Assembly (NCBI GenBank): GCA_028292305.1
Contig: JAQGMQ010000023.1
Coordinates: forward strand, 1 to 7,106
From: Rhodoferax sp.
GTDB taxonomy: Bacteria; Pseudomonadota; Gammaproteobacteria; Burkholderiales; Burkholderiaceae_C
DNA: 7,106 nucleotides
Direction of reading: 5' to 3'
Every line of letters starts with the position of its first letter. Positions within the stretch are counted from its first letter, which is position 1. Made by a program: the position numbers and the translations under genes. Below the pieces are notes generated by a model. The model saw only the letters and a program-made list of their open reading frames with translations, was not told where the DNA came from and ran no database searches. Shown here one piece after another: positions 6,414-7,106 of the stretch.

Positions 6414-6591
6414 GTTTACGGCGCCGCGAGGGACACGGCGCGGCGGCAGCACGGTCAAAAAGCCACACGGTGGGACGCCAGTGTTTTTGGTCGTCCGACC
6501 TAGGGGGACCGGCTTCACGTTGGGCTCAAGCCGGGCTATACACCCGCATTCCACCGATGCCTATGGCAAGAGTCTCGAACAGATTTTATGA
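6414..6591 (+). pseudogene. Short unknown coding-like stretch before the VapB-like gene
   Basis: Not recognised. The most protein-like frame contains TVKKPHGGTPVFLVVRPRG and HPHSTDAYGKSLEQIL and ends at TGA 6589-6591, with G/C-rich third positions. It has no good start of its own: the only ATG in frame, at 6382, lies inside the preceding remnant. A second frame starts at an ATG at 6410 that overlaps the preceding TGA as ATGA, but its product is less protein-like. The terminal TGA also overlaps an ATG at 6588 in the frame that leads into the antitoxin. These overlaps look like traces of an operon that has since decayed. Confidence 0.25.
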
Positions 6592-6635
6592 CTTCCGTCT
6601 GGTGGTCGGTCCAACCCGCACGAGAGCGTAACGCC

Positions 6636-6929
6636 ATGCAGATCGAGGTGAACATCGACGATGAACTCCTGGCGGTAGCTCGGAGCTACGTCTCCGCGAA
6701 GATGCCGCTCAAGGCCCTGTTGCTCCTCGCACTCAAAACGTACGTCCGGGTACAAAAAACCAAACGATTGAGTGCTTTGGGCGGAGCCGTGTCCGACCCG
6801 CAGGATGTTTTGGATGACGTCCCGAGTGCTACGTCTGGCAGCCCGCAGTGTTTGCGCGCAGACACGACCTTGGAAAAAGCACGGTGCACCATTGGCTCAA
6901 GGGTCCCGGCACGCCGAAGCTCGAGGTAA
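6636..6929 (+). CDS. VapB-like type II antitoxin, C-terminus replaced by unrelated sequence
   Basis: By family knowledge VapB proteins bind and neutralise the PIN-domain ribonuclease VapC and repress their own operon. Residues 1-52 fit the pattern: MQIEVNIDDELLAVARSYVS, then a helix with KALLLLALKTYVR, then KTKRLSALGG. The beta-strand plus two helices and the Ala-Leu-rich LALKTYV segment are the recognisable signs. The frame reads 97 codons, but after DVLDDVP (about residue 61) it becomes Ser/Arg-rich and unprotein-like, because a different frame is the coding one from 6818. The start at 6636 has a GAGAG (6621-6625) ten bases upstream; an ATG at 6588 in the same frame adds 16 residues and overlaps the previous stop, but lacks the usual VapB beginning. 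No VapC follows. The antitoxin may still fold, or it may be inactive. Other ribbon-helix-helix-like or DUF2191-type antitoxins are alternatives. Confidence 0.62.
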   Translation: MQIEVNIDDELLAVARSYVSAKMPLKALLLLALKTYVRVQKTKRLSALGGAVSDPQDVLDDVPSATSGSPQCLRADTTLEKARCTIGSRVPARRSSR

Positions 6930-7106
6930 GTCTGAACATTGCCGTCCGTAGCGGGCTCAGTCTGGTTCGGTTACTGACCGGCGATTTGGACGGCTGGCAG
7001 CCCCCGGCACCATGTGAGCAACGGACGTTGGAACTGGTGCACCCGCCGCGTGCGCCGCGCGCACCGCCTCGCCAGTTGGACTGGGAGGACATCGAACAGA
7101 AATTGG
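6818..7106 (+). pseudogene. TniQ/TnsD-like transposition protein fragment, 5' part missing and running off the window
   Basis: A frame with protein-like content opens directly after a TGA at 6815-6817 and is still open at the window end (96 codons). It has no ATG and no ribosome binding site, so the N-terminal part is missing. Seen: a helix-turn-helix-like segment FARRHDLGKSTVHHWLKGPG, then SLNIAVRSGLSLVRLLTGDL ending in GW, a Pro/Arg-rich linker, and LDWEDIEQKL at the edge. From memory of the family, this order resembles the C-terminal half of TniQ/TnsD-type proteins, which pick the target site for Tn7- and Tn5053-like transposition. The zinc-binding N-terminal TniQ domain is absent. A generic XRE-type DNA-binding protein is the main alternative. 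It begins where the VapB reading loses sense, so it looks like half of a recombination joint. The rest of the gene lies to the right. Confidence 0.45.

Noticed and set aside
5879..6631. 250-codon plus-strand frame spanning the remnants
   Set aside because: Parts of it (about 5924-6058 and 6275-6330) look coding, but the middle and end are Gly/Arg/Ser-rich, and better frames exist at 6060-6281 and 6335-6413. It also lacks a ribosome binding site.

Overview
The left 4.4 kb is dense, GC-rich DNA coded entirely on the minus strand. The right 2.7 kb is a mosaic of poorly coding, AT-rich and broken sequence. High GC, strong G/C third-position bias and the gene content suggest a proteobacterium, perhaps a soil or water betaproteobacterium of the Burkholderiales type. 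That assignment is inference: no rRNA or marker gene is present.

Bases 1-4390 hold a four-gene minus-strand cluster that reads like one operon. In order of transcription it encodes a Tat-exported periplasmic binding protein of the nitrate/sulfonate/taurine/NMT1 type (4390-3320), an inner-membrane permease (3284-2334), an ABC ATPase (2329-1541) and a cytoplasmic metal-dependent amidohydrolase (1443 to beyond the window start). Gaps are 35, 4 and 97 bases. The reasonable reading is that the importer brings in a small compound, perhaps a nitrogen heterocycle or amide, which the amidohydrolase deaminates or otherwise hydrolyses. The substrate cannot be read from the sequence.

Bases 4391-4911 contain no convincing gene. 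They should carry the operon promoter, and a perfect 6-bp inverted repeat lies just upstream of the binding-protein ribosome binding site.

Bases 4912-5593 carry a decayed minus-strand reading frame of unknown function. A single-base slip in a run of seven A (minus strand) separates it from a coding-like C-terminal tail. From about 5281 to 5990 composition drops sharply (30-38% GC in the 60-base lines counted). This stretch holds a near-perfect 20-bp palindrome and a sigma70-like promoter facing right.

Bases 6060-7106 return to high GC and read rightwards as a string of gene remnants: an unknown frame broken by two compensating frameshifts, a short unknown frame, a VapB-like antitoxin with no VapC partner, and, running off the window, a fragment resembling the C-terminal part of a TniQ/TnsD transposition protein. 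The VapB frame gives way abruptly to the TniQ-like frame near 6815-6840. This looks like a junction or graveyard at the edge of a mobile element rather than an intact system. I did not find a convincing new system. The points most worth checking are the VapB/TniQ-like junction and the frameshifted frames.
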